Both the position numbers and the translations under genes were made by a program. A stretch of DNA of 42,062 bases from DASWNP01 sp036399175 (GTDB lineage Bacteria > Acidobacteriota > Blastocatellia > Pyrinomonadales > Pyrinomonadaceae): the NCBI GenBank assembly GCA_036399175.1, contig DASWNP010000045.1, positions 1-42,062 on the forward strand. The letters are read 5' to 3'. The notes beneath the pieces are model-generated. The model did not search any database and was not told the DNA's origin. It saw only the letters and a list, made by a program, of their open reading frames with translations. Positions 8,278 to 16,407 of the stretch are shown here, piece after piece. How positions within the stretch are numbered: the stretch's first letter is position 1; each line of letters begins with the position of its first letter.

Positions 8278-11200
8278 TCAATGATTCGGCCGCGGCGCCC
8301 GCGAACTCAGGGGGCTGTACGCCCTGCGCGCCGGGCCCACGTAGTTCATGAGCGGGCGAATAAGGACGTTGTTACCCATCTGTTCGAGTGCCTGCGCCAC
8401 CCAACCCGCGATGCGGCCGGCGATGAACATGGCTCCGGCCAAGTTGTCGGGAATACCCAGCAGGCGGTAAATGACTCCCGCGTACAGATCGACGTTGGGG
8501 TAGATGCCGTGCTGCGCGTATGGCTTCATCGCCGCCGCGACGGCTTCGACGACTGACACGCAGCGCGTGTCGTCACGCTCCCGGCTGAGTCTGTGCGCGA
8601 CCTCGCGGAGATATCGCACGCGTGGGTCTTCGCAGTGATAGACCCTGTGGCCGAACCCCATGACGCGCCCGTTCCCGTTCAGGCATGCTTTCACGTAAGC
8701 GTGGGCGTTATCCGGCGTCCCGACGGCGTCGATGAGTTCCAAGACCCGCTCGATGGCGCCCCCGTGCAGAGGGCCCGCGAACGTCGCGACGGCCGCGGTA
8801 ATCGCCGCGTGTAGGCCGGCCCTCGTTCCGACCGCGATGCGGCCGGCGAAGGCCGACGCGTTCGAGCCGTGGTCGGCGTGGATGATGAGAACCTTCTCTA
8901 TGATTTCGGCGCCGCCGGGTGAAGGCTGTGGCACCAGCATGCCGAGGAGGTTGCTGGCATGCGACGGCGCGCCTTGGGGGTTAGGGCAGCTGCGGCCGCT
9001 CCGCAACGCGTAGTGCGTGGCGATTAGGGTTGGAATCTGTGCGATCAACCGAACCCCGGCGAGCCGCGCCTCTTCCGCCGTGACATCCGCGGGCTCGGGC
9101 GCCATCGCTCCCAGAGCCGACACGCCAGTCCGCAGCGCCTCCATCGGATGCGCGTCGGCTAAGAGTTCGACAAGCCTTGTGACTGGGGGGGGCAACTGGC
9201 GGTATGAGCAGAGTTCCCGCCTGAAGTCCTCAAGCGCGGACGCGTCCGGCAACTCGCCGTTCAGCAGCAGCCACACTGTTTCCTCGTATGAGGACTGTTC
9301 CACGAGGTCGTCGATGTTGTAACCGCGGTATTCGAGTACGCCGTTCTTACCGTCAATGTTGGTGATCGTGCTCCGGTCAACGTAAACGCCTTCGAGCCCG
9401 CGACGGAGCACGGGCTCACCCTCGCAGGCTTCCTTCAATAAGGGCGCGGTGTCCGCCGCCAGTTCGCCGCCTTCGGCTGAAGTTGATGCGAACGCCCGGA
9501 TGGCCGCCACCGAGCAGAGGTGCGGCGCCACGTCGTCGGTGATCTGCCTGCCGAGTTCCGCCTCCAGAGCGAGGATTAATCTGACGTGCTGGATCGAATC
9601 CCACTCCGGGATTGACTGGTATCTCAGATTGTCTCGAACCTGCCCGATGTTAATGCTGAGAGCGCGCGCGATGATTGGTTCAATAGCGACCCCCGTCCCC
9701 TCAACTCGGGAGGTGTCGCCCGAACGCGGGGCGGGCCGACCGGACGCACGCGCCTCGCCGGCTGAAGACACGCTTTGATGGGCCGCAAGCCATTGACGTA
9801 AAGCCTTGCGGTCAATCTTGCCGTTCCCGTTTAGCGGCATTTCCGCAATCGTATGAATGCTTCGCGGCACCATGTATGTCGGCAGGCTCTTGCCGACCGC
9901 GGAGGCAATCCCGGACGTATCCCCGATGCCGGAGACAACCGCCACGAGGCAGTCCGGCTGACTCTCATCCGGCCATGGCAGGGCGACCGCCTCGACGCAG
10001 CCGGCGCGGCGCAGGGCCGCCTCGACCTCTAACAGCTCCACACGGTACCCCGCCACCTTAACTTGCTGGTCGCGGCGGCCGAGATAAACGTAGTGATCTC
10101 CTCGGCGCGCTACGAGGTCTCCGGTTCGAAAGTACCTACCGCGCACACCCTCCGGCGTGGTTCTTTGGAAGAAACGGTCCTCCGATAAGTTCGGGGCTTT
10201 CCAGTAGCCGGGATACACTTGCGGCCCGGCGATACAGAGTTCCCCCTGCCCACCGGGCGCGACCTCTCGAAGCGCCTCATCTACCACGATGTGCGAAAGA
10301 TGCGGATACACCTCGCCGATAGGAACTAAGTCGTTAACGCATTCGGCCCCCGATCTTCCCGGCTCCCACCTGTAGGCGGCGCAGGCGATAGTGAGTTCCG
10401 TCGGCCCGTACAAATTCTCCAGTACCGAGTGCGGCGCCGCCTCCTGCCAAGCCTCGGCGGCGGCTCGCGGTAGCCCCTCGCCGCAGAAGAGGCTCCAGCG
10501 CAGGGAGGGGATGCTGCTCGGGGTTAACGTCCCTCGCCGCATCAGGAACGCGACGACCGAGGGGACTGAGAACCACACGGTCACGTGATGCCTTTCGAGG
10601 AAGCGGAAGGGCGAAAGGATTTCGACCGCCTGCATGCTGCACACGCAAGCGCCGCTCTCCCACGCCATGAAGAGGTCAAAGACTGACAGGTCGAAAGTCT
10701 GGTCGAAGGTCTGGGTCAGCCTGTCTTCGGGGCGCAGCCTGTAGCGGGACTTGTTGAAGTTGAGGAAGGCACGGACGTTGCCGTGTGTAACGGGGACGCC
10801 CTTCGGCAGCCCCGTGCTGCCCGAGGTGAAGAGCAGGTAGGCGAGGTCATCGGGCGCGCACTCCGGGAGCGCCATCAAAGGCGCGGTCTTCGCCAGCTCC
10901 TCCCGCCCGAACACTCGCCCGGTTACGCCGCTCGGGATGTTCCGCACGTCAGTCTCCGGGAGGAGGATGCTCTGCGGGCACGTGCCGCCGCCCAGCAACT
11001 CTCGCAGTTGGGGGAGCGATTTGTCATCGACAAGCAGGGCGTCCAACTCGGCCTGCGCAAGCATGGAGCGCGTACGCTCCGAAGGAAACTTGTTATTCAG
11101 GGGTACGAACCCCGCGCCCGCGAACAGGCCGGCTAAGACCCCGAGGTATGAGGTCGCACTGCGATCCGCTAGGATGCCCACCCGGCGCGGGCGGCCCCCG

Positions 11201-11442
11201 GCCGAATCTAGAAGGCGCGTGGCCCAGCGACGGGCTGTGTCAGCGGCCTCGGCGTATGTGTAGACGCGGCTCCCGATGGTCAGGGCTGCGTTGTGGGGGA
11301 GTCGGCCGGCTTGATAGAGGAACCCGGCACGCAAACTGTCAACGTTGCCCGGCGTGGCCCCGGCGGTGGCCGGCCTCCCGCCGACCGCGTAAAAGTCGAG
11401 CGCCCTGCCCTCCCGCTCCGGTTCCTTCGTTAAGTTGGCCAT
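8278..11442 (-). CDS. Adenylation domain–acyl carrier protein–citrate synthase fusion enzyme
   Basis: This 1054-residue protein joins three domains. Residues about 35-550 are an ANL adenylation domain of the NRPS type: phosphate loop LFTSGSTGLPKG (204-215), NLYGPTE (343-349), FRTGDL (438-443), LGRRDQQVKVAGYRVE (454-469) and the catalytic Lys of GNGKIDRKAL (K542). Residues about 580-655 look like a carrier domain with the phosphopantetheine serine in WDSIQHV (S616). Residues about 680-1040 are citrate synthase with its active-site blocks intact: IHADHGSNAS (about 854-863), GPLHGG (H893), GFGHRVY and PNVDLYAG (D985). Known chemistry of the parts: ATP-dependent activation of an acid, loading on the carrier thiol, and Claisen-type condensation of an acyl thioester with a 2-oxoacid. 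The inference is that the carrier-bound acyl group replaces acetyl-CoA. The start lies 7 bases after the CHAT gene. I know of no characterised enzyme with this layout. Confidence 0.93.
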   Translation of the reverse strand: MANLTKEPEREGRALDFYAVGGRPATAGATPGNVDSLRAGFLYQAGRLPHNAALTIGSRVYTYAEAADTARRWATRLLDSAGGRPRRVGILADRSATSYLGVLAGLFAGAGFVPLNNKFPSERTRSMLAQAELDALLVDDKSLPQLRELLGGGTCPQSILLPETDVRNIPSGVTGRVFGREELAKTAPLMALPECAPDDLAYLLFTSGSTGLPKGVPVTHGNVRAFLNFNKSRYRLRPEDRLTQTFDQTFDLSVFDLFMAWESGACVCSMQAVEILSPFRFLERHHVTVWFSVPSVVAFLMRRGTLTPSSIPSLRWSLFCGEGLPRAAAEAWQEAAPHSVLENLYGPTELTIACAAYRWEPGRSGAECVNDLVPIGEVYPHLSHIVVDEALREVAPGGQGELCIAGPQVYPGYWKAPNLSEDRFFQRTTPEGVRGRYFRTGDLVARRGDHYVYLGRRDQQVKVAGYRVELLEVEAALRRAGCVEAVALPWPDESQPDCLVAVVSGIGDTSGIASAVGKSLPTYMVPRSIHTIAEMPLNGNGKIDRKALRQWLAAHQSVSSAGEARASGRPAPRSGDTSRVEGTGVAIEPIIARALSINIGQVRDNLRYQSIPEWDSIQHVRLILALEAELGRQITDDVAPHLCSVAAIRAFASTSAEGGELAADTAPLLKEACEGEPVLRRGLEGVYVDRSTITNIDGKNGVLEYRGYNIDDLVEQSSYEETVWLLLNGELPDASALEDFRRELCSYRQLPPPVTRLVELLADAHPMEALRTGVSALGAMAPEPADVTAEEARLAGVRLIAQIPTLIATHYALRSGRSCPNPQGAPSHASNLLGMLVPQPSPGGAEIIEKVLIIHADHGSNASAFAGRIAVGTRAGLHAAITAAVATFAGPLHGGAIERVLELIDAVGTPDNAHAYVKACLNGNGRVMGFGHRVYHCEDPRVRYLREVAHRLSRERDDTRCVSVVEAVAAAMKPYAQHGIYPNVDLYAGVIYRLLGIPDNLAGAMFIAGRIAGWVAQALEQMGNNVLIRPLMNYVGPARRAYSPLSSRAPRPNH

Positions 11443-11449
11443 GGCCTGA

Positions 11450-13744
11450 TTAATCTCGCCTTAATGAGGTTATCTGATGGACGAGGGCCGACTCAGGCGT
11501 TGGGGCGGGCGCGCGGACAAAAAATGGCCGGGAGGCGAACGCAAGGCCGTCCTCGGTCGCCGCCAGCAGTTTCACGTAGTGCCGGTGGGGACTGAGCCCC
11601 GGCGCCAAGCGGAAGACGAAGTCCAAATCTACCGTGCCAGTTCCGGCTGTTGACGCCGTCGCAGACACCGGACTCGGGGGAGGCGTCTTCTCCTCGTGTG
11701 TAGACAGCCGCGGGGATACGCGCACGGTCGCCGCGCGGTTCAGACGTACGCGGACTGTGACGTGAAATTCCTCCCCCGCCGGGGTAAGGTTCGCGGCGTT
11801 AATGATCACCTCCTCAATCGCCGATCCTGCCGGGAAGTCTGCACATATACCGCAGCGCGGGCAGACAACGACCGCCCTTCTGACGTGGGTCAGCACATGG
11901 CGGATGGTGCGGTGGAAAGCCGCCCGACCACAGGAGGGGCAGGTCGTCCGGTCGACCCGCTCAAGACAGTGGGCCGGCGCCAAGATGTTAGGGAGCCAGA
12001 AGGATCCTTCCAGTTGTGGGGCAAAAAGGTCTAAGACTACCTCTGTCGTCGCCAAAGTAAGCTCTCGGGTCGCCTCAACCAAGGCCTCCAACTGCGCTAC
12101 GGCCCCGCCGTCTATGCTGAGCAGAGCGAGGTTGCGCGCCATCAACATCTGAATCTCGTCCTCGCTCCTACGAAGCTCGTCATAGTCATCCGGCGCGGCG
12201 GCATCGAGGCCGATGAGACGACATGTGTCCACCCAGCCCTTGAAGGTGTCGAGCGCCGCCCGGGTCCGCTTGCAAACTTCATCACGGTCAGCCGCCTCAA
12301 TCCGCACGCGGCCCAGCGGGTGCGGGAACCGAAACAGGAATAAGGTCAGGATAGAGTCCCGGCCGTCGGGCAACTGCTCCACCCGGTGAAACCCACCCGG
12401 ACTATCCCCCTCCTCCTCCGGGACGACCGAAATGACGAGCCGATTACGCTGCGCCGCGTCCACAAGGAAGGGGTCCGTAATGTCCAGTTTGATGAACCGC
12501 ACGTCGCCCAAGTCCAGAGTCGCGGGAAGTGAGTTCAGTGCCGGAAGGGGTTCGTGTGCTGCGCGAGACCTGACCCTATATTCCGGGTCGCCGATAGCTA
12601 TGTAAGCAGGGCGTTCGACGCCCGCACAGTGTACGAACGCATTGCTCAGCGCGGTCGCCTCGCCGAGCGTATAGCCCTCCGCCATAGCGCCCAAGAAAGC
12701 GAGCGACGCCAGCTCCGCGCCAGTGCTAGTGAATACCGGTGACACGTAGCCTACACCCGGCCCGTCAATAAAAGAGAACGCGAAATTGAATTGTTCTCGG
12801 TACCGGCTGTCCGCGAGCCTTAGTCCGTTGCAGGTCGCTAACATGAGAACGTCGGCCGCCATGCGTGAGAGGGGAACCGGGTGAGGGCCACGCGGACAAT
12901 CGAACCCCCGGCCGCAAGCCAAGACCCCCTCGTCCAGTGGGCCGAACTTCGCGCCGTCCAGCTCAAGCCCACAAAGTACTGTGCCATCTCCGCCGTTCGC
13001 GCAGGACTCGGACCCGTGAGTCGCGAAGGCAAATACGTTCGCCGACTCCTTATACGAATCGAGCAATCCCGGAGCAGTCATGAGGCTCCGGCGAAAGCTG
13101 CCCGCTTCGCCTACGATTTCGAGTTCGGTTACTTCGCTGTGCGCCTTTGAGGGGGAGTAATGACGGAGGCGCGTCTCTCCCGGCGGGAGAGACCTTCCGG
13201 CCATGACGAGCTTGGCGACCAGCCAAGAGAGCGAAGCGAGGTTGCGGGCAATCACCAAAGTGAAGCGTGGCACCTCACACCACGGCTGATTCGCATCGAG
13301 AGCGAGCGCAAAGCGATCGAGGAGACTGAAAAGAAACCCGTCTTCGGCTTGGTCTAGCGTCGCGACAATGATTCGGTCTCTGGGGTGCTGCGATCCCACA
13401 AGAATGTCGGAGAAGGTCTCGACGAGCCGGAACGGACGTCCGGTTTCTGCGGCAAGGTAAGAAGCGCAGATGGCAGCAGGCCCGACGGCCACTTCGATGC
13501 GTGCAGAATGAATCTGCGGCAGGATGTCGTCCGGGGCACGCCCCGCAGCGGCCAGAATCCGTCTAGACCAGCCTGCCCAGTCGAGGGAAAGAGCATTAGC
13601 CGCTGGACTCTGCAAGTTGTCACCGCCAAACCCGTGAGTGGCGACGCCCCCTATCACAGGTACGGTGTGCGGGGCGCGGCCAAGTGAGACACACTGCTCC
13701 GCGTATTCACCGACGTTATTACAGATGCTATATCGACTGCTCAT
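11450..13744 (-). CDS. CHAT-domain (caspase-like) protein with zinc ribbon
   Basis: ATG at 13744 is chosen because GGGAG lies six bases upstream; this gives 764 residues. A TTG nine codons earlier is possible. The first 390 residues resemble a CHAT or caspase-fold peptidase: VFAFATHGSES supplies the His (about 243) and ADVLMLATCNGLR the Cys (about 305), in the spacing expected for a His-Cys dyad. A GVGYVSPVFTSTGAE loop and the AYIAIGDPEYR ending are typical of the CHAT core. The middle (about 400-590) is helical and not recognised. A four-Cys zinc ribbon (CPSC at 602-605, CPRC at 628-631) is followed by a C-terminal beta-rich domain like an Ig or Big fold. There is no signal peptide. It is the first gene of the operon and ends 7 bases before the citrate synthase fusion. 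Such proteases can be effectors or processing enzymes; its role beside metabolic genes is unknown. Confidence 0.87.
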   Translation of the reverse strand: MSSRYSICNNVGEYAEQCVSLGRAPHTVPVIGGVATHGFGGDNLQSPAANALSLDWAGWSRRILAAAGRAPDDILPQIHSARIEVAVGPAAICASYLAAETGRPFRLVETFSDILVGSQHPRDRIIVATLDQAEDGFLFSLLDRFALALDANQPWCEVPRFTLVIARNLASLSWLVAKLVMAGRSLPPGETRLRHYSPSKAHSEVTELEIVGEAGSFRRSLMTAPGLLDSYKESANVFAFATHGSESCANGGDGTVLCGLELDGAKFGPLDEGVLACGRGFDCPRGPHPVPLSRMAADVLMLATCNGLRLADSRYREQFNFAFSFIDGPGVGYVSPVFTSTGAELASLAFLGAMAEGYTLGEATALSNAFVHCAGVERPAYIAIGDPEYRVRSRAAHEPLPALNSLPATLDLGDVRFIKLDITDPFLVDAAQRNRLVISVVPEEEGDSPGGFHRVEQLPDGRDSILTLFLFRFPHPLGRVRIEAADRDEVCKRTRAALDTFKGWVDTCRLIGLDAAAPDDYDELRRSEDEIQMLMARNLALLSIDGGAVAQLEALVEATRELTLATTEVVLDLFAPQLEGSFWLPNILAPAHCLERVDRTTCPSCGRAAFHRTIRHVLTHVRRAVVVCPRCGICADFPAGSAIEEVIINAANLTPAGEEFHVTVRVRLNRAATVRVSPRLSTHEEKTPPPSPVSATASTAGTGTVDLDFVFRLAPGLSPHRHYVKLLAATEDGLAFASRPFFVRAPAPTPESALVHQITSLRRD

Positions 13745-13750
13745 CACCGG

Positions 13751-13755
13751 CTCCC
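13751..13755 (-). promoter_or_regulatory. Ribosome binding site deciding the CHAT gene start
   Basis: GGGAG on the minus strand lies six bases before the ATG at 13744. It supports that start over the TTG nine codons upstream, which has no comparable site. Confidence 0.6.
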
Positions 13756-13954
13756 AAGGCAATATTAGCAACGCCTCAAGAGAAGCAAAGCCATCTAGGA
13801 CTGGTTATTACAGGCGATACCCGCAATGAGACGCATAGCTGTGTGGAGAGGCAGACAAAGGTGATTATTCGGAATCCACGGACGGCGTCCAGTTGAGGGC
13901 CAAACGCGGACGTGAAGACCTGGGCCGAACGGAAACGAGCGCTCGTTAACCCAA

Positions 13955-14186
13955 ATGGATGCGTGCCCGACAAGGAAGAAGTGCCGTAAACGTATCCGAT
14001 TTCTCTCGAACGAAATATGCTGCTACTGCGCGGCCGAGGTCACCACGCGCCCCTACCAAATTCATCACATCGTGGAATACGCGCAGTCTCAGGGCGCATC
14101 CGAAGAAAATTCTGATGCTAGCGCACCCGACGCACCACAGGGCTATTCCTTTAGCAAGGTACTCGGTCGAGGAGCTGAATGAGTAA
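13955..14186 (+). pseudogene. Decayed HNH endonuclease remnant
   Basis: Two overlapping frames together read as an HNH nuclease domain. The first frame (from ATG 13955) gives a Cys pair in NEICCYCAAEV, then YQIHHIVEYAQSQGASEEN, which matches the first His pair and the spacing helix of HNH proteins. At about 14107-14112 the frame shifts by one base, and the other frame continues with ILMLAHPTHHRAI and YSVEELNE, the expected second half (usually LMLLCPxCH) and closing helix. Neither frame alone gives a complete domain, and the second Cys pair is replaced by His and other residues. It is therefore a short inactive remnant. It stands alone between the biosynthetic operon promoter region and the IS6 element. 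The reading is by eye and moderate in confidence. Confidence 0.45.
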
Positions 14187-14548
14187 CGCCGGAAGTGGTA
14201 CGCACTGGCGGATGTGGCCCGCGCCTACGAGCCGCGGTAGCTCACCTTACCGCTCAGGGCATTCGCAGGGTTGTGTTCTATGAAAGGGACGAGTCAGGGA
14301 AAAACTTCTCCATGCCAGCGGTATGAAGGAAACCTTCGACCGCCAGCCCCGACCTGCCCGTTAGCGTGTCCGCCTGGCATTGAGCCGCTCGCCTTCAGTG
14401 CCGCCGGCTCGGCTACATAACCCTGCCCGGCGCTTTGCTCGTTCCACAGCACTCACAGCTGGGATGTTTCCACTCTGAGCCTACGCTAGCATGAAGGGTC
14501 CACGACTGGCGTGTTTGTGTAGTCATATACACGTGCGGCTCAAGTTCT
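14187..14548 (+). other. Non-coding stretch, no recognisable gene
   Basis: I see no convincing coding frame, RNA gene or repeat between the HNH remnant and the first IS6-like end. Short open frames here look random. It is probably decayed sequence beside the insertion element. Confidence 0.5.
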
Positions 14549-14642
14549 GGCTCTGTTGCAAGAACCGCCTCCTGGTTATAATCCGGCCCTCACGCTCTAC
14601 TAGCGGCAGTGTTGCAGGAATCGCTTCCCCGGCTATAATCCG
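14549..14642 (+). repeat. Two tandem copies of an IS6-type left end
   Basis: Bases 14549-14585 begin GGCTCTGTTGCAAGAACCGC and 14605-14642 begin GGCAGTGTTGCAGGAATCGC. Both continue to a shared GGYTATAATCCG, which contains a TATAAT box. Both starts resemble the GGCNCTGTTGCAAA ends of IS6/IS26-like elements. The copies are about 80% alike over some 37 bases. The inner copy is probably the real left end of the element; the outer may be left from an earlier insertion or from a tandem event. The TATAAT in each could serve as the -10 box of the transposase promoter. Confidence 0.55.
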
Positions 14643-15451
14643 CACTTCAGTTCATTCATTGCTCATCCGGAATCACACCCTTGAAGCATACATAACAAGT
14701 CTCCGTTCAAGTGGCGCCACTTCGAGCCCACAGTCATCCTCTTGTGTGTTAGATGGTACTGTCGCTATCAACTATCCTACCGCGATGTCGCAGAGATGAT
14801 GCGCGAGCGTGGACTCGATGTGGATCACTCGACTGTCTTTCGTTGGGTACAAAGGTACGCTCCCGAAATTAACAAGCGCATCCGACCTCATTTGAAGATG
14901 AGCGGCACCTCATTTCGGGTGGATGAGACCTACATCAAGGTCGGGAAGACGTGCAAGTATCTGTACCGCGCCGTGGACAAAGAAGGAAGCACAATTGAGT
15001 TCATGCTCAGCGCCAAGCGTGACGCTTCAGCGGCGAAACGCTTCTTTAAGAAGATGATGAGGGCTGAGCACCGCAGGCTCCCGTTCTCGATCAGCGTCGA
15101 CAAGAACGCGGCGTACCCGGAGGCCTTTAGCGCTTCACAAGAGGAGCGGGTTGTGCCGAAGGATTGCAAGCTCAGGCGTGTGAAATATCTGAATAATGTG
15201 ATCGAGCAAGACCATCGTTTCATTAAGAAGAAGGTGCGTGCATCACAATGCTTCAAGAGCTTTCACACGGCGGAGCGAACTCTTGAAGGCATTGAAGCGG
15301 TGAACATGATGAGGAAGGGACAGGTCAAAAGGTTAGCGGGGAGGGATGCTCAAGGGCAGTCAACGTTCGTAGCTTCGCTGTTCGGGATCGCCGCTTAGCG
15401 AAAGACGTTTGAACATCTTCCACGGTTTAAAATAATCTTTGCAACGCATCC
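14605..15451 (+). mobile_element. IS6-family insertion sequence
   Basis: The element holds one DDE transposase of the IS6 family. The left end starts GGCAGTGTTGCAGG (or, if the outer copy is used, GGCTCTGTTGCAAG at 14549). The right end reads TTTGCAACGCATCC at 15438-15451, whose complement GGATGCGTTGCAAA pairs with the left end at about 10 of 14 positions. The resulting length of about 850-900 bases suits the family. Flanking 8-bp target duplications are not seen (CAAGTTCT or CTCTACTA-like on the left against CGGGCACC on the right), so the element is old, rearranged, or joined by IS6-type cointegrate formation. Confidence 0.7.
14742..15398 (+). CDS. IS6-family DDE transposase, normal start codon lost
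   Basis: The protein cuts and joins DNA for the IS6 element. The N-terminal helix-turn-helix reads LSYRDVAEMMRERGL and HSTVFRWVQRYAPEI. The DDE catalytic triad is visible, counted from base 14742: D61 in FRVDETYIKVG, D120 in SVDKNAAYP and E155 in NNVIEQDHRF, followed by the usual KKKVRASQCFKSFHTA and GIEAVNMMRKGQ blocks. Family similarity extends upstream in frame (NKSPFKWRHFEPTVILLCVRW) to about 14694, but between the stop at 14682 and the TTG at 14742 there is no ATG, GTG or TTG. The natural start appears changed to ATA at 14688. Translation from TTG 14742 would lack about 18 residues. The enzyme may therefore be inactive or poorly made. Confidence 0.85.
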   Translation: MCVRWYCRYQLSYRDVAEMMRERGLDVDHSTVFRWVQRYAPEINKRIRPHLKMSGTSFRVDETYIKVGKTCKYLYRAVDKEGSTIEFMLSAKRDASAAKRFFKKMMRAEHRRLPFSISVDKNAAYPEAFSASQEERVVPKDCKLRRVKYLNNVIEQDHRFIKKKVRASQCFKSFHTAERTLEGIEAVNMMRKGQVKRLAGRDAQGQSTFVASLFGIAA

Positions 15452-15552
15452 CGGGCACCTCCTTCGCGGTCTCATGCGCAAACTGAGTTTACCGCAACTC
15501 ATACGTGAGCTGGAGGTGCCTGCTTCATCACATCAGGACCGAACGGAAAACA

Positions 15553-15582
15553 TTGACGGTCGTGACAGTCACAAGGTAGGAT
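15553..15582 (+). promoter_or_regulatory. Candidate promoter for the Hsp70/TIR operon
   Basis: TTGACG at 15553-15558 and TAGGAT at 15577-15582 are separated by 18 bases, about 100 bases upstream of the first gene of the operon. The -10 box matches the sigma-70 consensus at four of six positions. There is no CIRCE or other heat-shock operator that I can see. A second TTGACG at about 15610 has no good -10 partner. Confidence 0.3.
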
Positions 15583-15685
15583 TCACCGCACCCGACCTTA
15601 GAAATGCGTTGACGTCGGTCACTCATCTGCAAGCTTAGTAGTTCTTTGCGTCACCTCATATACCGATTTCCACCTGTATTCATTT

Positions 15686-16387
15686 ATGGATACTGAGTCC
15701 TCTCCAATCAGTTGGCTTCTACTATTTTCGGCCCTGGGTGTCGCGCTGGTCGCCGCCTGGGCGAGTTTCCGCTGGTCGAAGCTGAAGCCTGAACTCTTCC
15801 CCCCGACGGATCAGGCGGGGCAGGACGAAGAGGAGGCCGCGGCCAGGCATAGGGGCGCGAGTTCAGACCTCTGGCTTCAAAACGTGCCGGGGATTCTCAA
15901 CGGAGTTCAGCGCGCTTTGGAAAGGGAGAAGACGCCCGAGGCGCAGACGCTACTTGAAGCGACACGCAAGCTGGAGGCAGCCGCCCCCGAACTCCCGGCG
16001 GCCGTGCGCTCGGTGGTGGTGAAGGCGGTCGAGTCGGGCGAGTTAGGTTCCCTCCTACTCGGCAAGGGCGGCCTGTACGCATACGTCGTCGCCGTCCCCA
16101 ACCGGCATGAGCACGCGCACCTTATACGCAGGTACGCGCCTTTCTCGGCGGGGTGGGCCGGGCACGCCGAACTAGTCAGGGCCTCGCTCACGTCCAGCGG
16201 CGCCTTCTCCGCCGTGATCGCCTACCTGTTCTTTCTGAGCCCCGACGCGAAGGACGGCGTCCTCCTCGTGTCTTACGCGTCACCCGAGATGCTGCTCGTG
16301 CCGAGCCGCTTGTTGCAAGCATCGCAGTCGAAGAGCGGCGACTGCAAGGTCGTGGACGCCGCGATGGAATTCAAGATGTCCGACTGA
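15686..16387 (+). CDS. Membrane-anchored hypothetical protein, first gene of the Hsp70/TIR operon
   Basis: The protein has 233 residues. One N-terminal membrane segment (about residues 9-31, WLLLFSALGVALVAAWASF) is followed by a soluble region. The first part of that region is acidic and helical (QDEEEAAARHR, then LNGVQRALEREKTPEAQTLLEATRKL). The last 120 residues look like an alpha/beta domain (GGLYAYVVAVPNRHEHAHLIRRYAPFS, then FSAVIAYLFFLSP and DGVLLVSYASPEMLLVPSRLL). I do not recognise a family. It is 20 bases upstream of the first Hsp70 gene. It could anchor or sense for the chaperone complex; this is inferred only from position. No clear Shine-Dalgarno sequence precedes the ATG. Confidence 0.8.
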   Translation: MDTESSPISWLLLFSALGVALVAAWASFRWSKLKPELFPPTDQAGQDEEEAAARHRGASSDLWLQNVPGILNGVQRALEREKTPEAQTLLEATRKLEAAAPELPAAVRSVVVKAVESGELGSLLLGKGGLYAYVVAVPNRHEHAHLIRRYAPFSAGWAGHAELVRASLTSSGAFSAVIAYLFFLSPDAKDGVLLVSYASPEMLLVPSRLLQASQSKSGDCKVVDAAMEFKMSD

Positions 16388-16407
16388 CGGGCGGGAGGGC
16401 AGGAGTC

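Noticed and set aside
13872..13950. Sigma-70 promoter for the biosynthetic operon
   Set aside because: I looked on the minus strand upstream of the CHAT gene but found no pair of boxes with acceptable spacing.
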